A DNA stretch of 64,000 nt from Paracoccaceae bacterium (GTDB lineage: Bacteria > Pseudomonadota > Alphaproteobacteria > Rhodobacterales > Rhodobacteraceae), in contig SDAL01000001.1 in assembly GCA_004153385.1 (NCBI GenBank), positions 682,001 to 746,000 of the forward strand, given 5' to 3'. Positions 1-9,269 of this stretch are shown here, piece by piece. The position numbers and the translations under genes were made by a program. How positions within the stretch are numbered: position 1 is the first letter of the stretch; every line of letters begins with the position of its first letter. The notes under the pieces were generated by a model that worked only from the letters and a program-made list of their open reading frames with translations, had not been told where the DNA came from and made no database searches.

Positions 1-1
1 T

Positions 2-163
2 GTGATCCGCGGGTTTGTTTTTGCGATGACATGGGGCGTTGTGATCGGTACCTATTCCTCGGTCTTTGTGGCGAAAAACATCGTTTTGATGCTAGGGATC
101 ACGCGAAACAAGGAAAAGGCCGATCCGTCTTCGAAATTCTTCAGCGAGAAGGTTGAGAAATGA
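2..163 (+). CDS. secF: Protein translocase subunit SecF, C-terminal fragment
   Basis: Only the last 53 codons are in the window; the gene begins upstream of base 1. The fragment reads as a final membrane helix (VIRGFVFAMTWGVVIGTYSS) followed by a short charged cytoplasmic tail. The GTYSSVFVA segment is typical of the last transmembrane helix of SecF, which with SecD uses the proton motive force to help pull exported proteins across the inner membrane. The stop overlaps the next start (ATGA, 160-163), so it is translationally coupled to the Mth938-domain gene, an arrangement usual in Rhodobacteraceae. Identification rests on this short tail plus context. Confidence 0.8.
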   Translation: MIRGFVFAMTWGVVIGTYSSVFVAKNIVLMLGITRNKEKADPSSKFFSEKVEK

Positions 164-540
164 AGATCACAGAAGCGGATTACAGCGGCCTGCTTCCGGT
201 CGATTCCTACGGTCCGGGGTTTTTCCGCGTTGGTGGAAAAATCTACACCGGTCCGCTTCTGGTTTTTGGCAGCGATGTTGCAAGCTGGCGTGATTTCGAT
301 GATCTGGCTGCGTTCGAACCGCTGCGCGGCAATGTTGATGTTTTGTTTGTGGGAATGGGGGCAGAGGTTGCCTTTGCCCCCAAAACCTTCATTGATGCCA
401 TGCAAGCGCTTGATGTGATGGCAGAGCCTATGGCCACGCCTGCAGCTGCGCGCAGCTACAATGTATTGCTATCAGAAGGGCGGCGTGTTGCGGCGGCCTT
501 GCTGCCGATGCCCGGCACGCCCCCTGAAGGTGCGCGCTAG
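160..540 (+). CDS. Mth938-like domain protein (DUF498/NDUFAF3 family)
   Basis: A 126-residue soluble protein. The middle (VGGKIYTGPLLVFGSDVASW and VDVLFVGMG) matches the Mth938/NDUFAF3 fold, in which a small alpha/beta protein carries conserved glycines around a pocket. The mitochondrial relative NDUFAF3 is a complex I assembly factor; the role of the bacterial proteins is not established. The start overlaps the secF stop by 4 nt, and ccmA follows after 64 nt, so it is probably co-transcribed with the secretion and haem-export genes. No signal peptide or membrane segment is visible. Family assignment is good; function is unknown. Confidence 0.8.
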   Translation: MKITEADYSGLLPVDSYGPGFFRVGGKIYTGPLLVFGSDVASWRDFDDLAAFEPLRGNVDVLFVGMGAEVAFAPKTFIDAMQALDVMAEPMATPAAARSYNVLLSEGRRVAAALLPMPGTPPEGAR

Positions 541-604
541 AACGCCCTGACCCGCGCCCGTTCGCTGATCCGGAAGCGGGCCGGTTACCCTGAAAGAGGG
601 GCCT

Positions 605-1237
605 ATGAGCCTTCTGCACATCCATGATCTATGCGTTGCCCGTGGCGGCATGGCGATCTTGCAAAACCTCTGCGTGACGCTGGATCGTGGTCAGGCGATT
701 GTTTTGCGCGGCCCGAACGGTATCGGTAAAACCACGCTGTTGCGTACGATTGCCGGATTGCAGCCCGGCCATGGCGGCACCATCAAACTACCCGCCGAGG
801 GGGTGGCCTACGCCGGTCACGCCGACGGGCTGAAACCCTCGTTAAGTGTTTTGGAAAACCTGCAATTCTGGGCGTCTGTTTATGGTGGCAGGTCGATCGA
901 GGCCGCACTGGACCAGATGAACCTTGCCGATCTGCAACACCGCACGGCCCAGACGCTGTCGGCGGGCCAGAAGCGGCGGCTGGGGCTTGCGCGTTTGATG
1001 GTCACAGGTCGCGCGCTATGGGTAATGGACGAGCCAACCGTATCGCTTGATACCCGCTCGGTCGCGCTGTTTGCACAGATCGTTCGCCAGCATCTTGCCG
1101 CGGGGGGTGCCGCGGTGATGGCCACCCATATCGATCTGGGGCTGCCGGAAGCGCATGTACTGGATCTGACCGATCTGCGCGCCCGTGCACGCGGAGGTTT
1201 CACACCGGGCGATCCGCTTGCGGGGGACTATTTTTGA
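605..1237 (+). CDS. ccmA: Haem exporter ATP-binding protein CcmA
   Basis: A 210-residue ABC ATPase. Visible motifs are Walker A GPNGIGKTT (residues 36-44), signature LSAGQKRR, Walker B LWVMDEPT and a switch histidine in ATHIDLG. CcmA works with CcmB and CcmC in the inner membrane in system I cytochrome c maturation, releasing haem-loaded CcmE for transfer to apocytochromes. It is the first gene of the ccmABCDG run (called helABCDX in Rhodobacter capsulatus). A GAAAGAGGGG ribosome-binding site lies just before the ATG. Length is normal for the family. Confidence 0.95.
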   Translation: MSLLHIHDLCVARGGMAILQNLCVTLDRGQAIVLRGPNGIGKTTLLRTIAGLQPGHGGTIKLPAEGVAYAGHADGLKPSLSVLENLQFWASVYGGRSIEAALDQMNLADLQHRTAQTLSAGQKRRLGLARLMVTGRALWVMDEPTVSLDTRSVALFAQIVRQHLAAGGAAVMATHIDLGLPEAHVLDLTDLRARARGGFTPGDPLAGDYF

Positions 1238-1334
1238 TCCCCGCGTTGGACATATCCTGTAATGCTTCGGCTGGTGCGGGAAGACCATTGGCCCTTGGTC
1301 GGCGCGCAGGCATTTTCTTGCGGAAGGGGCCGCG

Positions 1335-1991
1335 ATGATTGCGTTATTGATCCGTGATTTGCGTATCGCAATACGCGCCGGCGGGGGCTTTGGTCTGGGG
1401 CTTGCGTTTTTCCTGATCGTGGTCACGCTTGTGCCATTTGGTGTGGGCGCGCGCACGGAACTGCTGCGGGCAATCGCGCCGGGCATCTTGTGGCTTGGGG
1501 CGCTTCTGGCGTGCCTATTGTCGCTTGATCGGGTCTTTGCGCTTGATCACGAGGACGGCTCGCTGGATCTGCTGGCCACAGCACCGATCCCGCTGGAGGC
1601 GGTGGTCGCGATCAAGGCACTGGCCCACTGGATTACAACCGGCCTGCCGCTGGTTCTTGCGGCGCCGCTTTTCGGGCTGCTTTTGCAGCTGGAGCCGCGG
1701 GGCTATCCGTGGTTGGTGTGCGCGCTGTTGGCGGGGACGCCTGCGCTGTCGGTTCTGGGCAGTTTTGGCGCGGCCCTGACCGTGGGGTTGAAACGGGGCG
1801 GGCTTTTGCTTTCGCTTCTGGTTCTTCCGCTCTATATCCCGACACTCATCTTTGGCGCGGATGTTGTGCGGCGCGGGGCGCAGGGGCTGGATGTCACCAC
1901 GCCCTTGCTGGTTTTGGCGGCCATCACACTTGCGTCTGTCGCGCTGGTACCGTTTGCTTCTGCGGCGGCAATACGGGTAAACCTGCGCTGA
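1335..1991 (+). CDS. ccmB: Haem exporter membrane protein CcmB
   Basis: A 218-residue, very hydrophobic protein with about six membrane helices, starting MIALLIRDLRIAIRAGGG, the usual cytoplasmic N-terminus of CcmB. It is the membrane partner of CcmA in the CcmABCD complex that releases holo-CcmE. The motif FALDHEDGSLDLL in the first third is characteristic of the family. It lies 97 nt after ccmA; that gap contains a short inverted repeat (GACCA...TGGTC, about 1305) but no clear terminator. A GGAAGGGG ribosome-binding site precedes the start. Confidence 0.95.
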   Translation: MIALLIRDLRIAIRAGGGFGLGLAFFLIVVTLVPFGVGARTELLRAIAPGILWLGALLACLLSLDRVFALDHEDGSLDLLATAPIPLEAVVAIKALAHWITTGLPLVLAAPLFGLLLQLEPRGYPWLVCALLAGTPALSVLGSFGAALTVGLKRGGLLLSLLVLPLYIPTLIFGADVVRRGAQGLDVTTPLLVLAAITLASVALVPFASAAAIRVNLR

Positions 1992-2056
1992 AAACCTGCC
2001 ATCGCGGGCCAGGCTTGCCACGGCAATGCCCGCAAACAAAGGACGTAGCCAACCCG

Positions 2057-2785
2057 ATGTCACTTTGGGAATATGCCAACCCTGTCAAGTTCATGCGACT
2101 TACCGACAGACTGTGGCCCTGGGCCATGGGGCTTGCGGTGGTCACCCTTGTCCCCGGACTGATCTGGGGGTTTTTCGCGACCCCTGATGCCGAGAATTTC
2201 GGCTCCAGCGTCAAGGTGATCTATGTCCATGTTCCGGCCGCGATGATGGCGATAAATATCTGGGTTATGATGCTGATCGCCTCGCTTGTGTGGCTGGTCC
2301 GGCGCCATCATGTCTCGGCACTCGCCGCCAAGGCGGCCGCCCCCATCGGACTGGTTATGACGTTGATCGCGCTTGTCACGGGCGCCATCTGGGGCGAGCC
2401 TATGTGGGGTACATGGTGGGCTTGGGATCCGCGGCTTACATCGTTTCTGATCCTTTTTTTATTCTATTTGGGATATCTTGCGCTTTGGGCCGCAATTGAT
2501 GATCCCGATACGGCTGCGGATCTGACAGGGGTGTTGTGCCTTGTGGGATCGGTGTTTGCATTGTTGTCGCGCTACGCGGTCAACTTCTGGAACCAAGGGT
2601 TGCATCAAGGCGCGACGCTGTCGCTGGATAAGGAAGAACACATCGCGAATGTCTACTGGTTTCCGCTATTGTTATGCTTGGCGGGATTTGTGTTTTTGTT
2701 TCTGGTCCTGCTGCTGGCGCGTACACGAACGGAAATCCGCCTGCGCCGTTTGCGCGCATTGGAACATAGGGAGCGGATGCAATGA
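2057..2785 (+). CDS. ccmC: Haem exporter protein CcmC
   Basis: A 242-residue membrane protein of the haem-handling family. The tryptophan-rich periplasmic haem-binding segment is present as GTWWAWDPRLTS, and histidines (VHVPAA; NQGLHQG) lie in the flanking loops. CcmC attaches haem to the active-site histidine of CcmE. I placed the start at the ATG of MSLWEYANPVKFM, because the open frame upstream runs back into ccmB and reads as non-coding there. The stop overlaps the start of ccmD (ATGA at 2782-2785). Confidence 0.95.
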   Translation: MSLWEYANPVKFMRLTDRLWPWAMGLAVVTLVPGLIWGFFATPDAENFGSSVKVIYVHVPAAMMAINIWVMMLIASLVWLVRRHHVSALAAKAAAPIGLVMTLIALVTGAIWGEPMWGTWWAWDPRLTSFLILFLFYLGYLALWAAIDDPDTAADLTGVLCLVGSVFALLSRYAVNFWNQGLHQGATLSLDKEEHIANVYWFPLLLCLAGFVFLFLVLLLARTRTEIRLRRLRALEHRERMQ

Positions 2786-2943
2786 TGCCTGATCTTGGAA
2801 AATACTCCGATACGGTGCTGTTGTCTTGGGGGGCGACGCTTGTCTTGCTTGGTGCCCTGATCGTGGTCACGGTGGTGCAATCACGGCGGGCGGCACGGGC
2901 GTTATCGGCCCAAGAAACCCGGATGAGGGCGCGCAATGATTAA
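2782..2943 (+). CDS. ccmD: Haem exporter protein CcmD (small membrane protein)
   Basis: A 53-residue open frame, MMPDLGKYSDTVLLSWGATL and onward: one membrane helix (about residues 12-33) followed by an arginine-rich cytoplasmic tail (SRRAARALS). This is the classic CcmD layout. CcmD is needed for release of holo-CcmE from CcmC. The start overlaps the ccmC stop by 4 nt, and the stop overlaps the ccmG start by 8 nt, giving tight translational coupling. Two tandem ATGs are possible starts. The position between ccmC and ccmG makes the call firm despite its length. Confidence 0.9.
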   Translation: MMPDLGKYSDTVLLSWGATLVLLGALIVVTVVQSRRAARALSAQETRMRARND

Positions 2944-3472
2944 GCCTTTGATGCTGGCCCCTCCGTTGATATTCGCGGCCCTGGCGGGGGTTTTTGTCTG
3001 GGGGATGCTTCGCGATGATCCCAGCCAGCTTCCCAGCGCCTTTGTGGGCAAACCCGCCCCTGACGTCGCAATCAGCCCGCTGGGGCGTTTGCCACAATTC
3101 AGCAATGCCGATCTGCGCGACGGGGAACTAAAACTGGTGAATTTCTGGGCGTCATGGTGCGCGCCCTGTCGGGTTGAGCATCCCAATCTTGAGGCCCTTT
3201 CGAACGAAGGCATCAAGATTTACGGCGTGAATTACAAAGATCAACCTGACAAGGCTCTTGGCTTTCTGGCAAGCTTGGGCAATCCGTTTGCCGCAGCAGG
3301 TGCCGATAGAACCGCTGATATGGCGCTTGACTGGGGGGTTTATGGTGTGCCCGAAACCTTTGTGGTGGACGGCAAGGGCAGGGTGCTGCTTCGGTTTGCA
3401 GGCCCTGTGACAGATCGTGTGATCACGACCAAACTGCGCCCGCTTCTAACCCAGAACACGGCTGAGGACTGA
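2936..3472 (+). CDS. ccmG: Thiol:disulfide interchange protein CcmG/DsbE
   Basis: A 178-residue membrane-anchored thioredoxin-fold protein. Residues 7-24 form the N-terminal anchor; the active site is WCAPC with Cys75 and Cys78 in NFWASWCAPC. The region YGVPETFVVDGKGRV carries the cis-proline typical of this family. CcmG keeps apocytochrome c haem-binding cysteines reduced in the periplasm before haem ligation. It closes the ccmABCDG block; ccmE, ccmF and ccmH must lie elsewhere, as in Rhodobacter. The next gene is convergent. Confidence 0.95.
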   Translation: MIKPLMLAPPLIFAALAGVFVWGMLRDDPSQLPSAFVGKPAPDVAISPLGRLPQFSNADLRDGELKLVNFWASWCAPCRVEHPNLEALSNEGIKIYGVNYKDQPDKALGFLASLGNPFAAAGADRTADMALDWGVYGVPETFVVDGKGRVLLRFAGPVTDRVITTKLRPLLTQNTAED

Positions 3473-3525
3473 GGTGGAAACACGCACATCACGCAGGCCC
3501 GGATAAAGGGGCATAGTGCTGGCGG

Positions 3526-3714
3526 TTAATTGGCGTGGGGCAGGCGCATGCTGCCCTTGGGGTTGACTGTTGCCCAGTCGGGCCAGAACCCCAGCCATTC
3601 GACCGCCGCGATGGCGATCACGATCACGGCCACAACAGCCACAAGCTTGACCTGTTTTTTTGAAGGCGGATGGCGCGCCCAACGGGCCATCCGTAAAAAC
3701 CACATGGGGTTCAT
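3526..3714 (-). CDS. Small single-pass membrane protein, unknown function
   Basis: A 62-residue protein, [20 protein letters not shown] then a hydrophobic helix (about residues 23-44, [20 protein letters not shown]). The N-terminal half is basic, so it should sit in the cytoplasm, with a short periplasmic tail. Its ATG overlaps the hpt stop (ATGA), so it is translated from the hpt message. I do not recognise a named family. The overlap and the sensible membrane layout support a real gene. Confidence 0.65.
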   Translation of the reverse strand: MNPMWFLRMARWARHPPSKKQVKLVAVVAVIVIAIAAVEWLGFWPDWATVNPKGSMRLPHAN

Positions 3715-4262
3715 TGTGCGTCCTCGTCCAGAAAACGGACGGTACCGATATAGGGCAGATTACGGTGACGCTGCGCAAAGTCCAGCCCGTACCCGATCAC
3801 GAACTCATCGGGGATTTCAAACCCGCACCAGTCGGCCTTTACATCGACCTCGCGGCGCGAGGGTTTATCGAGCATAGCACAGCACGCAATACGACGCGGG
3901 CCGCGTGCGCCCAGCATCTCCATGATCTTCGAGATAGTATGACCGGTATCGACGATATCTTCTACCACCAGCACATCGCAACCGCCGATATTGCCACGCA
4001 AATCCTTGAGGATCCGCACTTCACGCGAGGATGTGGTATCATTGCCATAACTTGATGCTTCCAGAAAATCGACCTCGCAGGGCAGGTCGATCTCGCGGAT
4101 CAGATCGGCGATAAACACAAACGAGCCGCGCAGAAGACCGACGACCACGAGCCGGTCAGTACCCTTGAAATGGGTGGTGATTTCGGCGCCCAGCAATTCC
4201 ACCCGTGCCGCGATCTGTTTGGCAGAGAGGAAAGTGTCAATCGCATATGGTCTATCGGTCAT
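3711..4262 (-). CDS. hpt: Hypoxanthine phosphoribosyltransferase
   Basis: A 183-residue type I phosphoribosyltransferase. The PRPP-binding loop is [17 protein letters not shown] (acidic EDIVDTG core), preceded by [20 protein letters not shown]. The enzyme joins hypoxanthine or guanine to PRPP in purine salvage. Length and motif order match bacterial Hpt. It is divergent from the START-domain gene and shares a message with the small membrane protein downstream. Confidence 0.95.
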   Translation of the reverse strand: MTDRPYAIDTFLSAKQIAARVELLGAEITTHFKGTDRLVVVGLLRGSFVFIADLIREIDLPCEVDFLEASSYGNDTTSSREVRILKDLRGNIGGCDVLVVEDIVDTGHTISKIMEMLGARGPRRIACCAMLDKPSRREVDVKADWCGFEIPDEFVIGYGLDFAQRHRNLPYIGTVRFLDEDAQ

Positions 4263-4367
4263 CGTCTATGCTCCTTTGCGGGCCGATCATGACGCGGCCC
4301 TTGAATCTTGTGCCGTTTATCGCAACTAAGGGACGAGATGAACAAGGCCCGAAGGGATAAGGACGGT

Positions 4368-4829
4368 ATGCCGAAACAATCTGACACGCGTGTCATGCCA
4401 TACACAGCCCAGCAGATGTACGATCTGGTGGCAGATGTTCAACGCTACCCTGAATTTCTGCCATGGAATGCGGCTGCGCGCATTCGCAGCCGTGAGCCCG
4501 GCCCCGAGGCAGGCACAGAGGTACTGAAGGCGGATCTTGTTGTTTCCTTTAAAGTTTTCCGCGAAAGTTTCGGCTCGCGCGTCGTTCTTTGGCCGGAGAA
4601 AAAGCATATCGATACTGAATATCTGGACGGTCCGTTCAAATATCTTAAAAGTGAGTGGAATTTTCAGGATTTGCCAGAAGGCGGTTGCAAGGTCGATTTC
4701 TTCGTGGATTTCGAATTCAAGAACATGATCTTGCAGCGGGTTATTGGCACGGTGTTTAACGAAGCCATGCGCCGAATCGTGAAAGCGTTCGAAAATCGCG
4801 CCCATGACCTTTACGGTAAACCCGCCTGA
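4368..4829 (+). CDS. COQ10/RatA-type START domain protein (coenzyme Q-binding)
   Basis: A 153-residue protein of the polyketide cyclase/START fold: the N-terminal YTAQQMYDLVADVQRYPEFL and the C-terminal amphipathic helix with IVKAFENRAHDLYGKPA are standard. Mitochondrial COQ10 relatives bind coenzyme Q and support respiration; the Escherichia coli relative is called RatA. I chose the ATG of MPKQSDTRVMPYTA at 4368 over the longer frame from 4308, since the fold begins there. The next gene (pncC-like) is convergent with 6 nt between stops. Confidence 0.85.
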   Translation: MPKQSDTRVMPYTAQQMYDLVADVQRYPEFLPWNAAARIRSREPGPEAGTEVLKADLVVSFKVFRESFGSRVVLWPEKKHIDTEYLDGPFKYLKSEWNFQDLPEGGCKVDFFVDFEFKNMILQRVIGTVFNEAMRRIVKAFENRAHDLYGKPA

Positions 4830-4835
4830 TTCTGC

Positions 4836-5309
4836 CTATTCGGCGAGCCGGTCGAGAACCAGCTGCAAGGCATGATCGCGGGCTGACAGGCGCACGCGGT
4901 CACGTCCCAGCGCGCCGAATTCTACCGTTTCGGTTGCGACCGGCTGACCTGTTTGGGCCAGCCCGAAACATACGCGCCCCTCTGGCTTGAACTCAGATCC
5001 GCCGGGGCCTGCGATGCCTGTGATCGATATGGCAAGCCCTGCGTGGCTGCGGGTCAAGGCACCGGTGGCCATTTCCGCCGCAACCTCTTGGGATACAGCA
5101 CCAAAGGCCGCGAGTGTTTCCTCGCTCACACCTAACATCTCGGTCTTGGCGGCGTTTGTGTAGGTGACAAAGCCCCGCTCGACGACGGCAGAGGCCCCGG
5201 CGACATCGGTCAGCGCTGCAATCACCAAGCCGCCTGTGCAACTTTCGGCAGTCGAAATGCTGATATTCTGTTTTTTTGCGGCATCCAAAACGCTTTGGGA
5301 AAGGGTCAT
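4836..5309 (-). CDS. pncC: CinA C-terminal-type nicotinamide-nucleotide amidase
   Basis: A 157-residue stand-alone CinA C-terminal domain. The signature STAESCTGGLVIAALTDVAG near the N-terminus and SITGIAGPGGSEFKPEGRVCFG in the middle (conserved Ser, Gly-rich loop) are family hallmarks. Members deamidate nicotinamide mononucleotide to nicotinate mononucleotide in NAD recycling. The N-terminal CinA half is absent, as is common. It starts 4 nt after the pgpA stop, so ispDF-pgpA-pncC form one transcription unit. Confidence 0.9.
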   Translation of the reverse strand: MTLSQSVLDAAKKQNISISTAESCTGGLVIAALTDVAGASAVVERGFVTYTNAAKTEMLGVSEETLAAFGAVSQEVAAEMATGALTRSHAGLAISITGIAGPGGSEFKPEGRVCFGLAQTGQPVATETVEFGALGRDRVRLSARDHALQLVLDRLAE

Positions 5310-5313
5310 CGCG

Positions 5314-5811
5314 TTATCCTAACAGCACGATGTGATAAAGGGCGGCAAGGATTATCGTGCAGATCCCCGCGAACACGCCGGCCACCAGATCATCAAGCAT
5401 GACACCTTGGGGCGTGTGCAGCCGGTCCATTCGCCCAACGGGGCCCGGTTTCCAGATATCGAACAGACGAAACAGCAAGAAAGCGGCGACCGGTCCGGGC
5501 CAGACCATCGACATATCGCGCATCCAGAAGCCCGCCGCCGGAAACAGCATTGCCAACCAAAGGCCGGCAACCTCGTCTATGACAATCTCTGACGGATCAT
5601 CGGTGGGCCGGTCTTTCAATGCCGCAGGCACGGTGTAGAACCCGATTGCGGTCACAATCACCGTGGCCGCGACCAACGGGACAAAGCCCAGGTAATGTTC
5701 AATCGCCCAACCGACGATCAGCGCTGCAAGCGACCCCCAAGTGCCTGAGGCGGGGCGCAGAAGGCCGCTATAGAAAAACGTATTGATCAGGCGCAGAAAT
5801 CCGGGCTGCAT
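5314..5811 (-). CDS. pgpA: Phosphatidylglycerophosphatase A
   Basis: A 165-residue membrane protein with about four helices. The motif SGLLRPASGTWGSLAAL near the start and VIDEVAGLWLAM and DIWKPGPVGRMDRLHTPQGVMLDDLVAG later are the conserved cytoplasmic acidic segments of the PgpA family. It removes phosphate from phosphatidylglycerophosphate to give phosphatidylglycerol. I prefer the ATG at 5811 (MQPGFLRL), which has GAGGAA six bases upstream; an ATG at 5841 would add ten residues. It lies between ispDF and pncC. Confidence 0.92.
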   Translation of the reverse strand: MQPGFLRLINTFFYSGLLRPASGTWGSLAALIVGWAIEHYLGFVPLVAATVIVTAIGFYTVPAALKDRPTDDPSEIVIDEVAGLWLAMLFPAAGFWMRDMSMVWPGPVAAFLLFRLFDIWKPGPVGRMDRLHTPQGVMLDDLVAGVFAGICTIILAALYHIVLLG

Positions 5812-5859
5812 GGGCGTTTCCTCGGGGTTATTGGCGGGCATCTCGGCGCGCGCGGGGGG

Positions 5860-7005
5860 TCAGTCGGCAATCAGTGTGACGGTGGCAATCGCGGCAATGC
5901 CTTCTTCGCGTCCGGTGAAACCCAGCCGTTCGGATGTTGTTGCCTTGACAGATACGCGCGAAGGCTCAACCGCCATGATCCGCGCCAGTTCCGCCATCAT
6001 CGCAGTGGCATGGGGGCCAATTTTGGGTTGCTCGCAGATCAACGTGACATCCGCATTCCCTATTTTATAGCCCTTGTCGCGGGCGAGATTTGTAGCATGC
6101 TCGAGAAAAATCCATGATGCCGCCCCTTTCCATTGCGGGTCGCTTGGCGGGAAATGGCGACCGATATCGCCTTCCGCCATGGCCCCATAAATCGCATCGG
6201 TCAATGCATGCATCCCGACATCGGCATCCGAGTGTCCCAAAAGCGCTTTGGAATGCGGGATTTCGACGCCACAAAGAAAAACTGCATCGCCTTGTGTGAA
6301 AGCATGCACATCATATCCGTTGCCCAGTCTTACGTCCATTTTCCGGCCTTTCCGCTCTTGGATGATTACTTCTGCCCGAAGGAAGTCATTCGCATAAGTG
6401 ATTTTGAGATTGTCTTCTTGGCCACGGGTTATGGCAACCGGTAAACCTGCGGCACGCGCCACCTCCACATCATCTGCGGCCGTCCCGATATAGCTGCGAT
6501 GGGCATTCAGGATGGCGGGGAAGTGGAAGCCCTGCGGCGTCTGCGCCCGGTAAAGGCCGGTGCGGTCATGCGTGCCCTCCACATACCCGTGGTGCCCTTT
6601 CCACAGCGCATCGGTCACCGGCAAGGCTGGCGCTGCAGCCGGTGACGTCTCGAGCGCTGATAAAACATCTTTGATAACCGCGCCTGTCACCAAGGGGCGC
6701 GCACCATCATGGATCAGAACACGGGTCACCGGGCTGCCGTCCAAGGCCTCAAGCGCGTTTCGGACAGACGCATTGCGACTGTCTCCGCCTGCGACAAGGG
6801 TCACGGCGCCACCGCAAAGCTCCATCCCGCGCTGCATCTCATCGGGGTGCAAAACCAGCAAAATTCGCGCGTCCAAAGCGTTTTGAAATGCCGAAATCGT
6901 ATGGGACAGCACAGGCTTCCCATTCAAAAGGCACCATTGTTTCGGCAACTCGCCTCCGGCGCGTGTGCCGCGTCCGGCCGCAACGATGATCACAGCGTCT
7001 GTCAT
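5860..7005 (-). CDS. ispDF: Bifunctional IspD/IspF enzyme of the MEP isoprenoid pathway
   Basis: A 381-residue fusion. Residues 1 to about 225 are IspD (2-C-methyl-D-erythritol 4-phosphate cytidylyltransferase), with the CTP-binding loop [17 protein letters not shown] and DGARPLV. Residues from about 226 are IspF (2,4-cyclodiphosphate synthase), with metal ligands in GNGYDVHAF and GHSDADV. The two act at the third and fifth steps of the non-mevalonate route. Fusion is common in alphaproteobacteria. The start [11 protein letters not shown] is preferred over an in-frame ATG five codons earlier. Confidence 0.95.
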   Translation of the reverse strand: MTDAVIIVAAGRGTRAGGELPKQWCLLNGKPVLSHTISAFQNALDARILLVLHPDEMQRGMELCGGAVTLVAGGDSRNASVRNALEALDGSPVTRVLIHDGARPLVTGAVIKDVLSALETSPAAAPALPVTDALWKGHHGYVEGTHDRTGLYRAQTPQGFHFPAILNAHRSYIGTAADDVEVARAAGLPVAITRGQEDNLKITYANDFLRAEVIIQERKGRKMDVRLGNGYDVHAFTQGDAVFLCGVEIPHSKALLGHSDADVGMHALTDAIYGAMAEGDIGRHFPPSDPQWKGAASWIFLEHATNLARDKGYKIGNADVTLICEQPKIGPHATAMMAELARIMAVEPSRVSVKATTSERLGFTGREEGIAAIATVTLIAD

Positions 7006-7225
7006 CCGGTCCTCTTTCAATTTGCATCACAAGACTTAGGCGAAGCGCAATCTGCGTGCAACGAGAACAGTTCTTATCGAAATGCGACCAAATTCCGCTT
7101 TGTGATGCTTAAAAATTGTGCATATGCTGATTTTAAGCGCCGCTCTTGTGACCCGATCCGGTCCTTTCAATTGTTATTACCCGCCTGAAGCGATAGCAAA
7201 AAGACACATCAGAATAGGAAGTTTA

Positions 7226-8200
7226 GTGAAAATCGCTCTGGATCAGTTAGCCATTACTCCGCCGGTTCTGCTGGCCCCTATGGCGGGTATCACGGATAAA
7301 CCGTTTCGCGCGCTGGTTGCACAGTTCGGGGCCGGGCTGGTGGTGTCAGAGATGGTGGCCTCTGGCGAAATGATCACGGCAAAACCTTCGGTGCGCGCAA
7401 AGGCCAGAACCGATATGTCGATTGGTCTGCCGTCGTCTGTTCAACTGGCGGGGCGCGAGCCTGAGCCAATGGCCGAAGCCGCCCGCCTTGTGGCGGGGAT
7501 GGGTGCCCAGATCATTGATATCAACATGGGATGCCCTGCGAAAAAGGTCACCGGCGGCGCATCCGGATCTGCATTGATGCGCACGCCAGATCACGCGCTA
7601 CGCCTGATCGAGGCCGTGGTCGGGGCTGTTGACGTGCCTGTTACTTTGAAAATGCGCCTTGGGTGGTGTGATCAAAGCCATAACGCCGCCGATATCGCGC
7701 GCCGCGCCGAGGCGGCAGGCGTGCGTATGATCGTGGTGCATGGCCGCACCCGCATGCAGTTTTACAAAGGGCAGGCGGATTGGCAGGCAATCGCGCAGGT
7801 TGTTGATGCGGTTGATATACCGGTTATCGCAAACGGCGATATTATTGATGCCAGAACCGCGCGCCATGCGCTACGTCAAAGCGGGGCTGCGGGTGTTATG
7901 GTGGGGCGCGGAATTCAGGGGCGCCCTTGGCTGCTGGCTGAAATTGCCCACGCGATCTATGGCACGCCTGCACCGGATATCCCCAAGGGGGAGGCCTTGG
8001 CCGACGTGGTTCTGACCCATTATGACGAGATTTTATCATTTTACGGCAAGGAGTTGGGCCTTCGCTTGGCGCGCAAACATCTGGGCTGGTATTGCGATGC
8101 GGCACACGCACCGCTACGCGATCAATTGGTACGTGCCCGAACTGTTGAAGAGACGCAGGCGCTTATCCGCGCCGCATTTGCACAAAAGGTGGCTGCCTGA
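7226..8200 (+). CDS. dusB: tRNA-dihydrouridine synthase (DusB/NifR3)
   Basis: A 324-residue FMN enzyme that reduces uridine in the tRNA D-loop. The FMN-binding start PPVLLAPMAGITDKPFR, the catalytic cysteine in NMGCPAKKVTGG and the phosphate loop VMVGRGIQGRPWL are visible. I placed the start at the GTG at 7226 (VKIALDQLAITPP) because AGGAAG lies about 6 nt upstream; the open frame extends to 7118 but that part does not fit the family. The stop shares one base with the ntrB start. This is the nifR3-ntrB-ntrC order known from Rhodobacter. Confidence 0.93.
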   Translation: MKIALDQLAITPPVLLAPMAGITDKPFRALVAQFGAGLVVSEMVASGEMITAKPSVRAKARTDMSIGLPSSVQLAGREPEPMAEAARLVAGMGAQIIDINMGCPAKKVTGGASGSALMRTPDHALRLIEAVVGAVDVPVTLKMRLGWCDQSHNAADIARRAEAAGVRMIVVHGRTRMQFYKGQADWQAIAQVVDAVDIPVIANGDIIDARTARHALRQSGAAGVMVGRGIQGRPWLLAEIAHAIYGTPAPDIPKGEALADVVLTHYDEILSFYGKELGLRLARKHLGWYCDAAHAPLRDQLVRARTVEETQALIRAAFAQKVAA

Positions 8201-9264
8201 TGCTTCCCGGTCCTGGTGTTATATGGAACTCCCTGCCGATACCGGCCTTGCTGATCAACAGGCTTGATCGGGTAGAGGAGGTCAATCCGGCGGCAGAACT
8301 GTTTTTGAACCTGTCGATGAAATCAATGGCGGGCAAGTTGGTCTCGGAACGGTTGGCCATTGACGCCCCGCTTGAGGAGATCTTTGCCAGAACGCGCACC
8401 GGCCGCTCGACCATGTTTGTAAATGATGTCGAGGTCACAACCGGTGAAAAGGCGCCGATCCGGTGCAATTTGCAAACGGCACCTTTAGGTGACGATCCCC
8501 ACCAGCTTTTGCTTCTGATTGCCCCCAGAGAGCTTTCAAACCGCCTTGGACGCGCCAATCTGGCCAAATCCGCGGCCCGATCTGCAATCGGCATGGCCGA
8601 AATGCTGGCCCATGAAATCAAAAACCCGCTTGCTGGGATTGCAGGGGCCGCGCAGCTTTTGTCGATGAACCTGACCGGCGACGATCTGGAACTGACCGAC
8701 CTGATTGTCAGCGAAACCCGCCGCGTTGTGAAACTTCTCGAGCAAGTGGAACAGTTCGGCAATGTGCGCCCGCCGCAAAAACGGCCGGTGAATATTCACG
8801 ATGTACTGGACAGGGCCCGCAAATCGACAGAGGTGGGTTTTGGAGAGCATATGGAGATCGTTGACGATTACGACCCATCATTGCCGCCGACCCTCGCCGA
8901 TAGTGACCAGCTTACGCAAGTGTTTTTGAACCTGTTCAAGAACGCCGCCCAAGCCGCGAAGGGAAATGGAAAAATTTGCATCCGGACATTTTATGAACAT
9001 AAGCTTCGTGTCCGGGCCCGCGATGGCAGCGATAAAGCCCTGCCGCTACAGATCGAGATCATAGATAACGGGCCCGGGATACCCTCCGATATCGCGGCCA
9101 ATGTCTTCGAGCCGTTCGTCTCGGGTCGCGAGAATGGCACCGGATTGGGCCTCGCGCTCGTCTCAAAAATCATTTCCGAACACGATGGCTGGATCAATCT
9201 GGATTCTGTTCCCGGACGCACTGTGTTTCGCATATCTTTGCCTGTGGCCAAAGAAGAGGAGTAA
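8200..9264 (+). CDS. ntrB: Nitrogen regulation sensor histidine kinase NtrB
   Basis: A 354-residue soluble kinase: an N-terminal PAS domain (about 1-115), the phospho-acceptor His138 in [20 protein letters not shown], the N box [12 protein letters not shown], and G boxes DNGPGIP and [13 protein letters not shown]. NtrB phosphorylates NtrC when nitrogen is short and is controlled by PII protein. There is no membrane segment, as expected. It overlaps dusB by one base and is followed by ntrC after 5 nt. Confidence 0.95.
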   Translation: MLPGPGVIWNSLPIPALLINRLDRVEEVNPAAELFLNLSMKSMAGKLVSERLAIDAPLEEIFARTRTGRSTMFVNDVEVTTGEKAPIRCNLQTAPLGDDPHQLLLLIAPRELSNRLGRANLAKSAARSAIGMAEMLAHEIKNPLAGIAGAAQLLSMNLTGDDLELTDLIVSETRRVVKLLEQVEQFGNVRPPQKRPVNIHDVLDRARKSTEVGFGEHMEIVDDYDPSLPPTLADSDQLTQVFLNLFKNAAQAAKGNGKICIRTFYEHKLRVRARDGSDKALPLQIEIIDNGPGIPSDIAANVFEPFVSGRENGTGLGLALVSKIISEHDGWINLDSVPGRTVFRISLPVAKEEE

Positions 9265-9269
9265 CCCCC

